Below, piece after piece: positions 17,910 through 26,637 of a stretch of DNA of 64,000 bases. The translations under genes were made by a program, and so were the position numbers. Each line of letters starts with the position of its first letter. The first letter of the stretch is position 1. The notes under the pieces are model-generated. The model was not told the origin of the DNA. It ran no database searches and saw only the letters and a list, made by a program, of their open reading frames with translations. Source of the stretch: Lachnospiraceae bacterium (GTDB lineage Bacteria; Bacillota; Clostridia; Lachnospirales; Lachnospiraceae). The stretch covers positions 124,001 through 188,000 of the forward strand of contig CABJBM010000006.1 of NCBI GenBank assembly GCA_902363835.1, in the 5' to 3' direction.

Positions 17910-18362
17910 TTATGCATCTGATTTATGCTCGTATCTGCAGCGCTTTGCATCCTGCAATACAATATCCAGCATCCTTACCAGTTCCTTTTTTTCCTCATCA
18001 TCAAGGCACCGGGTAATGGTATCGTTCCAGCGGTTCATGGCCAGGCTGATTTCAGGAATCAGGGACCGCCCGCTTTCCGTAAGATACAGCTTATAGGCTC
18101 TTGCATCCTCCTGATCCATTTCCTTTGTCACATACCCCAGCTTAATGAGCTTTTTGATCTCCCTTGCTGACATGGCCTTATCAATATCCAATTCCCTGCT
18201 GATCTGATTTTGATTGATGCCGCCGTTATTATACAGGGTTAACAAATAAGGGTAGCTGCCGCTGGTCACTCCAAACTGCTTTAACATCTCATTGGCATAA
18301 CTTTGGGTGCAGCGGTAGATACTTCCGGTAAACTTGCTTAATTTAATATGAACGTCATTCAT
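17910..18362 (-). CDS. MarR-family transcriptional regulator
   Basis: A 150-residue MarR regulator with winged-helix segments INQNQISRELDIDKAMSAREI and KLIKLGYVTKEMDQEDARAYK, the latter being the wing with its conserved D-x-R. It is the first gene of a two-gene transcript with an MFS exporter, the classical arrangement in which a small-molecule ligand releases the repressor and induces its own exporter. Its promoter carries a perfect 14-bp palindrome over the -35 box. Confidence 0.92.
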   Translation of the reverse strand: MNDVHIKLSKFTGSIYRCTQSYANEMLKQFGVTSGSYPYLLTLYNNGGINQNQISRELDIDKAMSAREIKKLIKLGYVTKEMDQEDARAYKLYLTESGRSLIPEISLAMNRWNDTITRCLDDEEKKELVRMLDIVLQDAKRCRYEHKSDA

Positions 18363-18412
18363 AGATTCTCCTCTTTTCTCTAACTTGGCTCCATGAAAAA
18401 TGCACGCAGATT

Positions 18413-18441
18413 ATTATACAGCGACATTGTTGACTAGTCAA
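18413..18441 (-). promoter_or_regulatory. marR promoter
   Basis: On the minus strand, TTGACT (18441-18436), a 17-base spacer and TATAAT (18418-18413) precede marR. The -35 box lies inside the palindromic operator. Confidence 0.85.
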
Positions 18442-18442
18442 C
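18429..18442. promoter_or_regulatory. Palindromic MarR operator candidate
   Basis: GTTGACTAGTCAAC is a perfect palindrome overlapping the -35 box of the marR promoter, the expected position for an autorepressor site. Confidence 0.75.
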
Positions 18443-18518
18443 TAAAAAATACAGGAGTATTTATAGTGTGAAATGTGTGGGAAAAGTCATAAAGCAGAGT
18501 TAAAAAAACAAAAAAGGG

Positions 18519-18540
18519 AACCATCGCTCCATAGATGGTT
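18519..18540 (-). terminator. Rho-independent terminator of folD
   Basis: The stem AACCATC/GATGGTT is followed on the minus strand by CCC and a long T-rich tract (18518 down to 18502). Confidence 0.85.
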
Positions 18541-18574
18541 AATCTATTTTGCAAAGGATCCCTCCATTCCATAT

Positions 18575-19411
18575 TTATTTTTTTAAAGCTGCCAATACCA
18601 GATGCCTTGCCAGCACAGCCGTTGTCACCGTTCCCACACCTCCTGGTACCGGAGTTGCCATGGAAGCAGTCCCTTCCAGGGAATCAAAATCCACATCCCC
18701 GCAAAGTTTTCCGTTTTCGTCCACATTGATTCCCACATCAACCACCACGGCATCCGTTCCCACATAAGAGGCGTCCACCATTCTGGCGCGCCCGGCGGCT
18801 GCCACAAGAATCTGGGCACTTTTGCAGGTTTCCTTTAAATTTTCCGTGCGGGTGTGGCAGATGGTGACCGTTGCATTTTCCTTAAGCATCAGCATGGACA
18901 GAGGACGCCCCACTACCATACTCCTTCCCACAATGGCCACCCGCTTTCCGGCCAGAGGGATATCACTGGACTTTAGGACCTCCACCACTGCCTCCGCCGT
19001 ACATGGGGCAAATCCCGTATCATCGCCTGCAAATACTTTGGCAATATTTTCAGGAGAGATGCCATCTAAGTCCTTTCCCGGATTAATCATGTGCTCAATG
19101 TCCTTTTCCCTGATCTGCTTTGGCAGAGGACGTAAAAGAAGGATGCCGTCAATGTCTGGATTTTCATTGATTTTTGCAAACTCCTCTTTAAATGCTTCAT
19201 CAGTTATATCCTGGGGAAAGGCAAAGCTTTCCCCCTGCAGGCCAAAGCTTTCCATTTTCTTTAAAGCTCCCCGTTCATAGGATAAGTCATCGGGCCGTTC
19301 TCCCACCCGCACAATGGCAAGCTTTGGAACTTTTCCTTCCAGGCCGGCCAAAAGTTCTTCCACCTGTTCTTTGATTTTTGCAGACACAGCTGCACCTTTT
19401 AAGGTTATCAC
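18575..19411 (-). CDS. folD: Bifunctional methylene-THF dehydrogenase / methenyl-THF cyclohydrolase FolD
   Basis: A 278-residue FolD, interconverting 5,10-methylene-, methenyl- and 10-formyl-tetrahydrofolate with NAD(P). Visible motifs include YERGALKKMESFGLQG (the family pattern is Y-x-x-x-K), the folate-site DGILLLRPLPKQI, the dinucleotide loop VAIVGRSMVVGRPLSMLML, and the C-terminal PVPGGVGTVTTAVLARH. The gene follows the cyclodeaminase gene by 12 bases, giving a C1-folate transcript ending in a clear terminator. The sequence looks intact. Confidence 0.95.
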   Translation of the reverse strand: MITLKGAAVSAKIKEQVEELLAGLEGKVPKLAIVRVGERPDDLSYERGALKKMESFGLQGESFAFPQDITDEAFKEEFAKINENPDIDGILLLRPLPKQIREKDIEHMINPGKDLDGISPENIAKVFAGDDTGFAPCTAEAVVEVLKSSDIPLAGKRVAIVGRSMVVGRPLSMLMLKENATVTICHTRTENLKETCKSAQILVAAAGRARMVDASYVGTDAVVVDVGINVDENGKLCGDVDFDSLEGTASMATPVPGGVGTVTTAVLARHLVLAALKK

Positions 19412-19423
19412 GTTTTCTCCTCC

Positions 19424-20056
19424 TTATTCTGCCTTTAATGCAGCTTCCACCTTTGCATAAATGGCGTCAGCCTTTCTGGTCCCGTCCTCCGCCAGCTTTT
19501 CCGCCCTGGCCTGAAGCTGTCCGGCCTTTTCCCGCTGCTTCATGGATCCTGTATTAATGGAAACATTCATCTTTGCTCCCAATAAGGCGGAACGGATAAA
19601 CTGCACGCCAACGCCTACGTCACTGACAGCCAGGCGGCTTCCCTTTTCAGCCAGAACCTCCATGATATCAAGGGCTTCCAGGGCCCGTTCCATGACCATG
19701 AGAGGGACAAGGGTAGCAGCCAGGAGATTGGTTTCCAGGACCTCAGCCTTATGTCTTTTTTCTTCCTCTGTGCCGGTTGGAAGGCCGTATGCGGCAGCCA
19801 ATGGAACAAATACCACTTCATCTTCATCCGCAAGCCTTAAAAATTCGCTTTTTAAAACTTCCAGCTTTTCAAGGAATGACTGCATCTCTTCTTCCACGTC
19901 GGCATACCGCTTTTTGCCAATGGTTAAGTTCACCACCATTTCTCCCAAAGCCGCTCCAATGGCCCCGCCAAGCCCTGCCGCTCCTCCTCCGCCCGGGGTT
20001 GGGCTTTTTGAAGATAATTTTTCAAGGAATGTGTGAATTGTAAAGTCCTGTATCAT
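19424..20056 (-). CDS. Cyclodeaminase/cyclohydrolase family protein (FchA type)
   Basis: A 210-residue member of the formimidoyl-THF cyclodeaminase / methenyl-THF cyclohydrolase family. The signature PTPGGGGAAGLGGAIGAALG is followed by the conserved MVVNLTIGKKRY, and the rest is helical. It would convert formimino-THF to methenyl-THF with release of ammonia, or hydrolyse methenyl-THF. In clostridia such proteins serve histidine or purine breakdown and C1 metabolism. It is co-transcribed with folD. Confidence 0.88.
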   Translation of the reverse strand: MIQDFTIHTFLEKLSSKSPTPGGGGAAGLGGAIGAALGEMVVNLTIGKKRYADVEEEMQSFLEKLEVLKSEFLRLADEDEVVFVPLAAAYGLPTGTEEEKRHKAEVLETNLLAATLVPLMVMERALEALDIMEVLAEKGSRLAVSDVGVGVQFIRSALLGAKMNVSINTGSMKQREKAGQLQARAEKLAEDGTRKADAIYAKVEAALKAE

Positions 20057-20134
20057 AACTATTGGTCCGCCTTTCCATACCGTATTTTATTTTCCATTAT
20101 TATATAAGGGTTTCCATAAAAAAACAAGTTTAAC

Positions 20135-20163
20135 TTGTCAAGGAAAACAGTCAATGCTATGAT
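20135..20163 (+). promoter_or_regulatory. Promoter of the pucR-family gene
   Basis: TTGTCA (20135-20140), a 17-base spacer and TATGAT (20158-20163). A small palindrome, CAAGTTTAACTTG, overlaps the upstream edge, and GTCAA is repeated several times in the region. Confidence 0.7.
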
Positions 20164-20221
20164 TGTCAAAAATAGTCAAATCCCCGGTTAATCTCTGTTT
20201 TTAAATGAAAAGGAGCATGAA

Positions 20222-21853
20222 ATGAAATATCCTCCCTTGACCCTTGGCTGGTTTTTATATGAAACCCCCATTGATAATCTGGAATTCATCGGAGAAGATG
20301 AAGCTCTTCATAAAACCATTACCGGTATCAGTGTACTGGATAATCCTGACGGTGTAAAATGGATCAAAAAGAATGAAATCATTCTTACAACGGGTTACAT
20401 CTTTTATAATGATTTTGAAATCCAGAAAAAAATAATTGCGGATCTCCATGCCATTGACTGTACCGCTTTCTGCATTAAGGTCAAACGCTTTTTTGACAGG
20501 ATTCCCGACTCCCTGATCGAAGAGGCCGCCAAGTATGGACTTGCGCTTGTTTCGGTGCCTTTCTATCACGGTTATTCCAATATTATAAACGTAATTAACG
20601 AAAATCTCATAGAGCAGAAGATTTTAAAACAGCAATTCATACTCAGGGAAGCAGAAAAATTTCATGAATCCTTTTTTAATAAAGAAGGAATTGTGAAAAT
20701 GCTGGAGCGGATATCCAATTATACCAATTCCATGGCAATGATCACCACAACATCTGATTTCCCCATATATTACTGCATTCCTCCTAAAGAATACGGGGAT
20801 TTTTCCAGGATAGATAAATTGCAGGTCCAGCCGTCCAATTCTCTGTCTGAGGAAAGACCAAAGGAGCACGCCAGAAAACGCAATTTTTACTGCAATGACA
20901 CGCTCCTCACGTTTCATGCCTTTCTGCTTCCCGACAACAAGCATTACTTATGCATTGACATCACCCGAAAAGAGATTGACGAAACCACCCTGGAAGTCCT
21001 TAAGCAGATATTCTCTGTTCTTGCGCTGGAGCTTACCTCTATACAGATCCAGAACAGGGCTTTTTCCCAAAAAAATTATTACGATTCTTTTTTCTATATG
21101 CTTACTGATATTAAAAACAAGTCCATTGAGGAAATACGTCTGGTCTGCGACGCCTATTCCTTTCCCATTGACTTAAAAAAGATATGCATCACCCTGGAAT
21201 GCCAGTCAAAGGAAAGCAAGCTGTTCCGCAGCCTGTACAATGCCGTAAACCAGAGGCTTATCCATTTAGCCCATAAATATTTTTTATGCCACAGCGAAAA
21301 CCACATTGTTATTTTTCTCCTGTATCCGAAACAAACGCCCAATGTGGAAGCCCTCTCACTGGCCAATCAGACCGCCCTGCAGCTGTCGGATTATTTAAAG
21401 AATTACCAAACCTTTTTCAGGCTGGGGATCAGCCGGTGCCACATTTCCTGTACCTCCATTGCAAAGGCATATGAAGAAAGCCTGCAGACATTACATCTGC
21501 AGACCTCTGACCGCCAAACTGCCTCCATTCATTCTTATACCAGGCAGTTTGCATTTCATCTTTTAAACCAGCTGACCTCTTATGAAAGGGAAAAAATATA
21601 CGAGGATACTGCCAGCATCCTGGTTATCTATGATTCTGAAAATAAAGGCGAGCTTCTTGGGACCCTTAAGGCGTATTTGGAAAACTCCTTAAATCTCACG
21701 GAAACCGCCCAGAAGCTTTTCATCCACAGGAATACCCTGACAGCCCGGTTGTCCTCCATCAAAAAGCTTCTGTGCTGTGATATCACTTCCATTGAGGACA
21801 TTTTCCGCCTGTATCTGGGAATCTGCGCCTGGGAGCTGCTTAAAAACACTTAA
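20222..21853 (+). CDS. PucR-family transcriptional regulator
   Basis: A 543-residue regulator of the PucR/CdaR type. The N-terminal PucR domain spans about 10-125 (it includes GDGVKW-like and NEIILTTGY segments), a central GGDEF-like region covers about 270-410, and the C-terminal HTH_30 spans about 480-540 (SLNLTETAQKLFIHRNTLTA). PucR proteins respond to small nitrogen compounds such as allantoin or glycine. It converges on the AroM/Opp/DUF1177 operon with a three-base gap and is the obvious candidate regulator of it; that link is inference. Confidence 0.88.
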   Translation: MKYPPLTLGWFLYETPIDNLEFIGEDEALHKTITGISVLDNPDGVKWIKKNEIILTTGYIFYNDFEIQKKIIADLHAIDCTAFCIKVKRFFDRIPDSLIEEAAKYGLALVSVPFYHGYSNIINVINENLIEQKILKQQFILREAEKFHESFFNKEGIVKMLERISNYTNSMAMITTTSDFPIYYCIPPKEYGDFSRIDKLQVQPSNSLSEERPKEHARKRNFYCNDTLLTFHAFLLPDNKHYLCIDITRKEIDETTLEVLKQIFSVLALELTSIQIQNRAFSQKNYYDSFFYMLTDIKNKSIEEIRLVCDAYSFPIDLKKICITLECQSKESKLFRSLYNAVNQRLIHLAHKYFLCHSENHIVIFLLYPKQTPNVEALSLANQTALQLSDYLKNYQTFFRLGISRCHISCTSIAKAYEESLQTLHLQTSDRQTASIHSYTRQFAFHLLNQLTSYEREKIYEDTASILVIYDSENKGELLGTLKAYLENSLNLTETAQKLFIHRNTLTARLSSIKKLLCCDITSIEDIFRLYLGICAWELLKNT

Positions 21854-21856
21854 AGC

Positions 21857-22816
21857 CTAGGCATCGTCGTCGCATTCATTTCCCGTGCCAAGGGTTTGAA
21901 AGTGTTCCATATTTCCATACAGATACTGGATCCGCTCAAATTCCGTTTCATCGTAGAAGCTGCATTCTCCCCGGCCGTAGGCCTTTGCAACCTCCAGCAT
22001 GAATCTGGCCGCCTCTTCACAATCCGTGATATGGGTGGCACCGGTCGCACAGCCTGCCACCGGTGCCTCCGTGGTTATGGCAACTCCGATCACAGGCGCT
22101 TTTGTGGCGGTTGCCGGCTGGAGAATGCTGTTCAAATGATACAGTCCGTTTCCATAAGGCGTGATATCCTGCTGGGAAAGGGCGTATACATAAGGCAATT
22201 TCCCTGTTGTTGTCTGCATCAGATCCAAAATGCTCTCGGAAACCCGCAGTATGTATCCTTCCTTTACAGTAGGAGAGACGGCAAAGCCTCTGTTGTTGAT
22301 GATCCTGTTTCCCTTTGTGGTATCAACGGATAAAATGGCATCCAGCTCCTCTGTCACCTCTTCCTGATTCACCTGTGCCATATTGACCGGAGAATCCATA
22401 AACGGGACCGGCTTATGCTCCCTTGTGGGTGCATCCGGACAAATATGGGTGGAAATGAAAACATCCCCGTCCAGACAGTCCCCCTTATTTAGCATATCCA
22501 GCAGCTTTGCTGCCAGGGATAAAGCGATAAGGGCTCCGTCCCCGTCGGAAACAAAACCGATCCTCTCCGGTCTGGCTCCTAAGCCTCCCAGCCTTCCCAG
22601 CAAGCCGATGGTTGGGGCATTAAAGCCCTTTCCCTTTCCTTTCACTCCGGGAATCCTTACCTTGATCATATCGGTTTTTCCCTTTTGTCCCTCCAAGATA
22701 TACACCTCCACATCAGCATCCGGCCTGATGGTTTTTAAATACTCCTTTACCGCCTTTCCGCTGGCATAGCTGCTGTCAAGTAAGTCATGTACCTCTATCA
22801 ATTGCTTCATCAACAT
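21857..22816 (-). CDS. DUF1177 family protein
   Basis: A 319-residue cytoplasmic protein matching DUF1177: a start of LIEVHDLLDSSYASGKAVKE, the glycine-rich GLLGRLGGLGARPERIGFVS, DGDGALIALSLAAKLLDM, and HICPDAPTREHKPVPFMDSP. Histidines and acidic residues in conserved positions hint at a metal-dependent hydrolase, but no activity is established to my knowledge. GGAGG is seven bases before the ATG. It is the last gene of a long operon with Opp-type transport and M20 hydrolases. Confidence 0.82.
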   Translation of the reverse strand: MLMKQLIEVHDLLDSSYASGKAVKEYLKTIRPDADVEVYILEGQKGKTDMIKVRIPGVKGKGKGFNAPTIGLLGRLGGLGARPERIGFVSDGDGALIALSLAAKLLDMLNKGDCLDGDVFISTHICPDAPTREHKPVPFMDSPVNMAQVNQEEVTEELDAILSVDTTKGNRIINNRGFAVSPTVKEGYILRVSESILDLMQTTTGKLPYVYALSQQDITPYGNGLYHLNSILQPATATKAPVIGVAITTEAPVAGCATGATHITDCEEAARFMLEVAKAYGRGECSFYDETEFERIQYLYGNMEHFQTLGTGNECDDDA

Positions 22817-22899
22817 TGCGAATCCTCCAAAAATTTATTTTTGCAAAAGCAGCCAGCCTGACCCAGGGCATGTCTGAAAACTCATTGCCGCAAGGTGTT

Positions 22900-24153
22900 T
22901 CACTGAATTTCCATAAGATCACAAATAGCCCCTATATAGGTTTTGGCAGCCGCGATCACGTCCTGGATCTGGACCGTTTCATTATAGGAATGAATTCCCA
23001 CCGTATTGGAAGGCCCGAACTGGATGGTGGGTATGCCCAGCATCCGGTAATCTCTTGCATCGCTTGACGCCCACTGGTAGGCAGGTATGACCTCTTTTCC
23101 CAATAATTCTTCCGCATTTTTCTTAAATGCCAGAACAATGGGAGCCTCATGGTCAGTGAAGTTGGCCTCACTCTTATAATGAAGCTCATACTCCACTCCC
23201 TCTGCTCCGCCGGCCTCTATTACACGGCTTAAAACCTCTTCGATCTCTTCCCTGCGGACTCCGATTGGCAGCCGCACATCCACAGTTGCCTCACAATAAT
23301 CGGGAACCATATTGTGCCTGGTTCCTCCTTTTATCAGGCCTATATTTGTGGTCACATGATCAATGACCCTTCCTAATCCGGGAATGTTGTTTTCTTTCTC
23401 CGCAAGCATCTGGGAGTCTTTTAAGGGTTTTTGCTGCCTGTCCGTAAAATGTCCCTTTATTTCCGTCAGCATGGAAACATGGGGCAACACCCTGGATAGT
23501 TTTAAAATGGCATTCTCCCCTTTAAAATTCCCCAGGCTTCCATGAGCCGACTTTCCAAAGGCTTTTAAGGTCAGAAGCAGGCCTCCCTTCTGCCCGATCT
23601 CAATGGTGTTCATGGAGGTTGGCTCCGCTACCAGACAGGCATCGGCGTGATCCGCATATCCATTGGCACACAGCCACTGAGTTCCGAACTGGCCTCCGCT
23701 TTCTTCATCGGAAACAATGTGAAGCCTGATGTTCCCTTTTAAAGGAACCCGCTTCCTTGCCAAAAGGGAAAGAGCAAATAAGACACCGGCCACCCCTGCT
23801 TTCATATCAGAGGTCCCTCTGCCCAAAATCTGGGTTTCCGTGATCTGGCCGGAAAAGGGATCAAACTCCCACTGGCTTAAGTCTCCTGCAGGCACCACAT
23901 CCACATGGCCGTTCATGATCATGGAAAAGCCTGCCTCACTTCCGATCTCTGCTACAATACAGGGATAATCCGGATTGCACCCTGTCTCTTGATACTTGAT
24001 CCCGGCTTCCTTCAGAAATGCTTCCACATAATCGATCACATCCCTTTGGGTTCCGGTAGGATTTTCGCTTTTTATCTGAATCAGTTCAGATACCAGCCTG
24101 ATTAATTCTTCTTTATGTTCATCCACATATTGCAAAAGTTCCTTTTTCGTCAT
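22900..24153 (-). CDS. M20-family metallopeptidase / ArgE-DapE-type deacylase
   Basis: A 417-residue di-zinc amidohydrolase. Zinc ligands and the catalytic acid lie in MNGHVDVVPAGD, GRGTSDMKAG and DEESGG; the dimerisation domain is in the middle and the C-terminal histidine is in GIHSYNE. The GHVDVVP motif and overall length fit ArgE/DapE/ACY1-type enzymes that remove acyl groups from amino acids or cleave small peptides. It is directly behind the two ATPase genes of the peptide importer, so its substrate is probably what that importer brings in. Confidence 0.88.
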   Translation of the reverse strand: MTKKELLQYVDEHKEELIRLVSELIQIKSENPTGTQRDVIDYVEAFLKEAGIKYQETGCNPDYPCIVAEIGSEAGFSMIMNGHVDVVPAGDLSQWEFDPFSGQITETQILGRGTSDMKAGVAGVLFALSLLARKRVPLKGNIRLHIVSDEESGGQFGTQWLCANGYADHADACLVAEPTSMNTIEIGQKGGLLLTLKAFGKSAHGSLGNFKGENAILKLSRVLPHVSMLTEIKGHFTDRQQKPLKDSQMLAEKENNIPGLGRVIDHVTTNIGLIKGGTRHNMVPDYCEATVDVRLPIGVRREEIEEVLSRVIEAGGAEGVEYELHYKSEANFTDHEAPIVLAFKKNAEELLGKEVIPAYQWASSDARDYRMLGIPTIQFGPSNTVGIHSYNETVQIQDVIAAAKTYIGAICDLMEIQ

Positions 24154-24175
24154 CCCATAATCCTCCGTTTCCGGT

Positions 24176-25162
24176 TTACTCTTTTTCGTATAAAAAGCAG
24201 GCTACCTGGTGTCCTTCTTCTCCCTGCTGTTTTAGCTTTGGCATTTCATTTTTGCATAAGTTCATACACCGGGGACACCGTCCCGCCAGAGGGCAGCCCT
24301 TCCGCTCCCCAATAGGGCTTGGTACCTCTCCCTGTAACACGATCCGTTCTTTTTCTTCCCCAGGGCTTTCCGGGGGAATGGCCGACAAAAGCGCCTGGGT
24401 ATACGGATGCAGGGGATTTTTATAGATATCCCCTCCCTTGCAGATTTCCACGATCCGTCCCAGATACATGATCACAATTCTGTCGCTGACATATTTTACA
24501 ACACTTAAATCATGGGATATGAATACATAGGTAAGGTTGTATTCCTTCTGAAGCTTCTTTAATAGATTGATCACCTGGGCCTGTATGGACACATCAAGGG
24601 CTGATACCGGCTCATCACAGATGATCACCCTGGGGTTTATGGATATGGCACGGGCCACATTCAGACGCTGTCTCTGCCCGCCGGAAAACTCATGGGGATA
24701 CCGGTTCATGTGCTGCACATCCAGTCCCACCTGCTGAAACAGTTCCAAAACCCTTTCTTCCATGGCCGCTTTGCCCCTAACAGTCTTATGAACCACCATT
24801 GGCTCGGATACAGAATCAGCCGCCGTATGCCTGGGATCCAGAGAGGAATAAGGATCCTGGAAAATCATCTGTATATTTTTGCACAGCTTCAGCTTATCCT
24901 TTGACTTAGCCCCTGCTATGTTTTTTCCTTCAAACAGGATTTCCCCTTCTGATGGTTTATGTAAACCCACCAGGCATCTTCCCAGGGTGGACTTTCCGCA
25001 TCCGGATTCTCCTATGACCCCAAGCACCTCCCCCTCATGGATTTCCAGTTCAATCTCCTGCAGCGCATGTAAAACTACATGTTTGCCGGCCAGCTTCTTT
25101 CCCTTTATCTGAAAATCCTTTGACAGACCTTTTACCTGTAAGATCACTTTTTTCTCACTCAT
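24176..25162 (-). CDS. Oligopeptide/dipeptide ABC transporter ATP-binding protein (OppF/DppF type)
   Basis: A 328-residue ATPase with Walker A GESGCGKST, signature FSGGQRQRLNVARAI, Walker B VIICDEPVSALD and the C-terminal Opp/Dpp extension containing clustered cysteines (CPLAGRCPRCMNLC). It pairs with the OppD-type ATPase, whose gene it overlaps by eight bases, to power the permease pair. The cysteine cluster in this extension is a known iron-sulfur feature of Dpp/Opp-type ATPases. Confidence 0.93.
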   Translation of the reverse strand: MSEKKVILQVKGLSKDFQIKGKKLAGKHVVLHALQEIELEIHEGEVLGVIGESGCGKSTLGRCLVGLHKPSEGEILFEGKNIAGAKSKDKLKLCKNIQMIFQDPYSSLDPRHTAADSVSEPMVVHKTVRGKAAMEERVLELFQQVGLDVQHMNRYPHEFSGGQRQRLNVARAISINPRVIICDEPVSALDVSIQAQVINLLKKLQKEYNLTYVFISHDLSVVKYVSDRIVIMYLGRIVEICKGGDIYKNPLHPYTQALLSAIPPESPGEEKERIVLQGEVPSPIGERKGCPLAGRCPRCMNLCKNEMPKLKQQGEEGHQVACFLYEKE

Positions 25163-26168
25163 TCCGTTTCACACCTCCCCGCAAAAGACGGCTGCCTTGC
25201 CTTTGCCTGTGACAGGCAACGAAATGCCCCGGTTCCAGCTCTTTTAGGTCCGGCACCTGGTTTCTGCACAACTCCTGGGCATAAGGACACCGGTTGGAAA
25301 AATTGCAGCAGGTTCCCGTCAGCCGTAAATCCGGCGGCGTTCCCTGGATCGTTGCCAGCTCTTCCCCGGAATTGCTGCTCAGCTTTGGCATGGAATCCAA
25401 CAGTCCCCAGGTGTAAGGATGGAGAGGATTGCTGTGCAATTCCCCGCAGGCGGTGTACTCAACGGTCTTTCCCGCATACATCACCATAACGCTGTCACAC
25501 ATCTGCCATACAACGCCCAGATTATGGGTGATCAGCAGGATGGCCATCCCGTTTTTCTCTCTCATGCCCTTTAACAGCTCCAGCACCTGGGCCTGAACAG
25601 TCACATCAAGGGCCGTGGTAGGCTCGTCCGCAATGATCAGCTTTGGATTGCTGCACAAGGACATTGCTATGATTACCCGCTGGCACATGCCTCCTGACAA
25701 TTCATAGGGATAGGAATCCATCCGGCGCCCGGCATCTGGTATTCCCACCTTTCTTAACGCTTCTTCCCCCATGCGGTAAGCCTCCTGTCTGCTCACCTTA
25801 TGGTGGGCGCAGATCATTTCCGCCATCTGATAACCCACTTTAAATACCGGTGATAAGGAGGTCATGGGATTTTGAAAGATCATGGAAACGTCCCGTCCCC
25901 GAAAGGCCAGAAGCTCCTTTTTTCCCAGCTTCAATACATCCGTGCCGTCAAAGTCTATGCTGCCGCTTACAATCTTTCCGGTTCTGGCCGGCAAAAGCCG
26001 GATGAGGGAAGAGGAGGCAACACTTTTTCCTGATCCTGACTCTCCCACAATTCCCATGATTTCTCCCCGGTTTATGCGGAAGCTGACTCCATCCACCGCT
26101 TTGCTCACACCGCTTGCCGTATAAAAATATGTTTTTAAGTCATTTACCGTTAATAATACATCACCCAC
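25155..26168 (-). CDS. Oligopeptide/dipeptide ABC transporter ATP-binding protein (OppD/DppD type)
   Basis: A 337-residue ATPase with Walker A GESGSGKSVASS, signature LSGGMCQRVIIAMSL, Walker B LIIADEPTTALD and the Opp/Dpp cysteine extension (CCNFSNRCPYAQELC). The start is placed at the GTG at 26168 because AAAGGAGGT lies immediately upstream; an ATG 21 bases earlier is in frame but has no ribosome binding site and would overlap the preceding gene. It works with the OppF-type partner. Confidence 0.9.
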   Translation of the reverse strand: MGDVLLTVNDLKTYFYTASGVSKAVDGVSFRINRGEIMGIVGESGSGKSVASSSLIRLLPARTGKIVSGSIDFDGTDVLKLGKKELLAFRGRDVSMIFQNPMTSLSPVFKVGYQMAEMICAHHKVSRQEAYRMGEEALRKVGIPDAGRRMDSYPYELSGGMCQRVIIAMSLCSNPKLIIADEPTTALDVTVQAQVLELLKGMREKNGMAILLITHNLGVVWQMCDSVMVMYAGKTVEYTACGELHSNPLHPYTWGLLDSMPKLSSNSGEELATIQGTPPDLRLTGTCCNFSNRCPYAQELCRNQVPDLKELEPGHFVACHRQRQGSRLLRGGVKRNE

Positions 26169-26181
26169 AGCAGCACCTCCT

Positions 26182-26628
26182 TTACTCATATCGTTTTTTC
26201 ATTTCCCCAAAGCTTTGTTTCACCTTTTCCATGGCTTTGGGAAAAGACAGTAAATCTGCCGCAGTAAAGGCCATGGCCTTAGCTCCCACCAGCACTGCCC
26301 TTTTGCCTGCCATACTGCCGCAGGCTTCCTCAAATTCCTTTGTGTGGCCCCTTAATTCGGGTACCGCATCGTATTCAGCCAGGAAGCCGATATGAAGTCC
26401 GGGCTTTCCGCTGTCATACACTCCCTGGAAGGCCGTATCCAGGCCGCAGATTCCTTTTTCCACCGCAAATCCACAGCTCTCTAAAAGCTCCCATATGGCC
26501 CTGCTGGATTTTAATTCCTTAAAGTTATACTCAGGATTTTCCCAAAGGTATCGGGCAAGCTTCCACAATTCTTCTCCATGTTCCTCAATGCTCTTTTCTA
26601 TCTCTTTTTTTATCCCATTTATGTCCAT
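26182..26628 (-). pseudogene. M20 amidohydrolase with large in-frame internal deletion
   Basis: A 148-residue frame that joins the N-terminus of an M20D (AbgB-like) amidohydrolase to its C-terminus. Residues 1-92 give the normal start, including NPEYNFKELKSSRAIWELLE and GFLAEYDAVPEL. From residue 95 (HTKEFEEACGSMAGKRA, then AKAMAFTAADLL) the sequence matches the extreme C-terminal helix region of the same family. The usual HACGHN zinc motif and everything between, roughly 250-300 residues, is absent, so the product cannot be catalytic in the normal way. The frame and ribosome binding site are intact. It sits between a permease and an ATPase gene. Confidence 0.75.
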
Positions 26629-26637
26629 ATGTATTAC

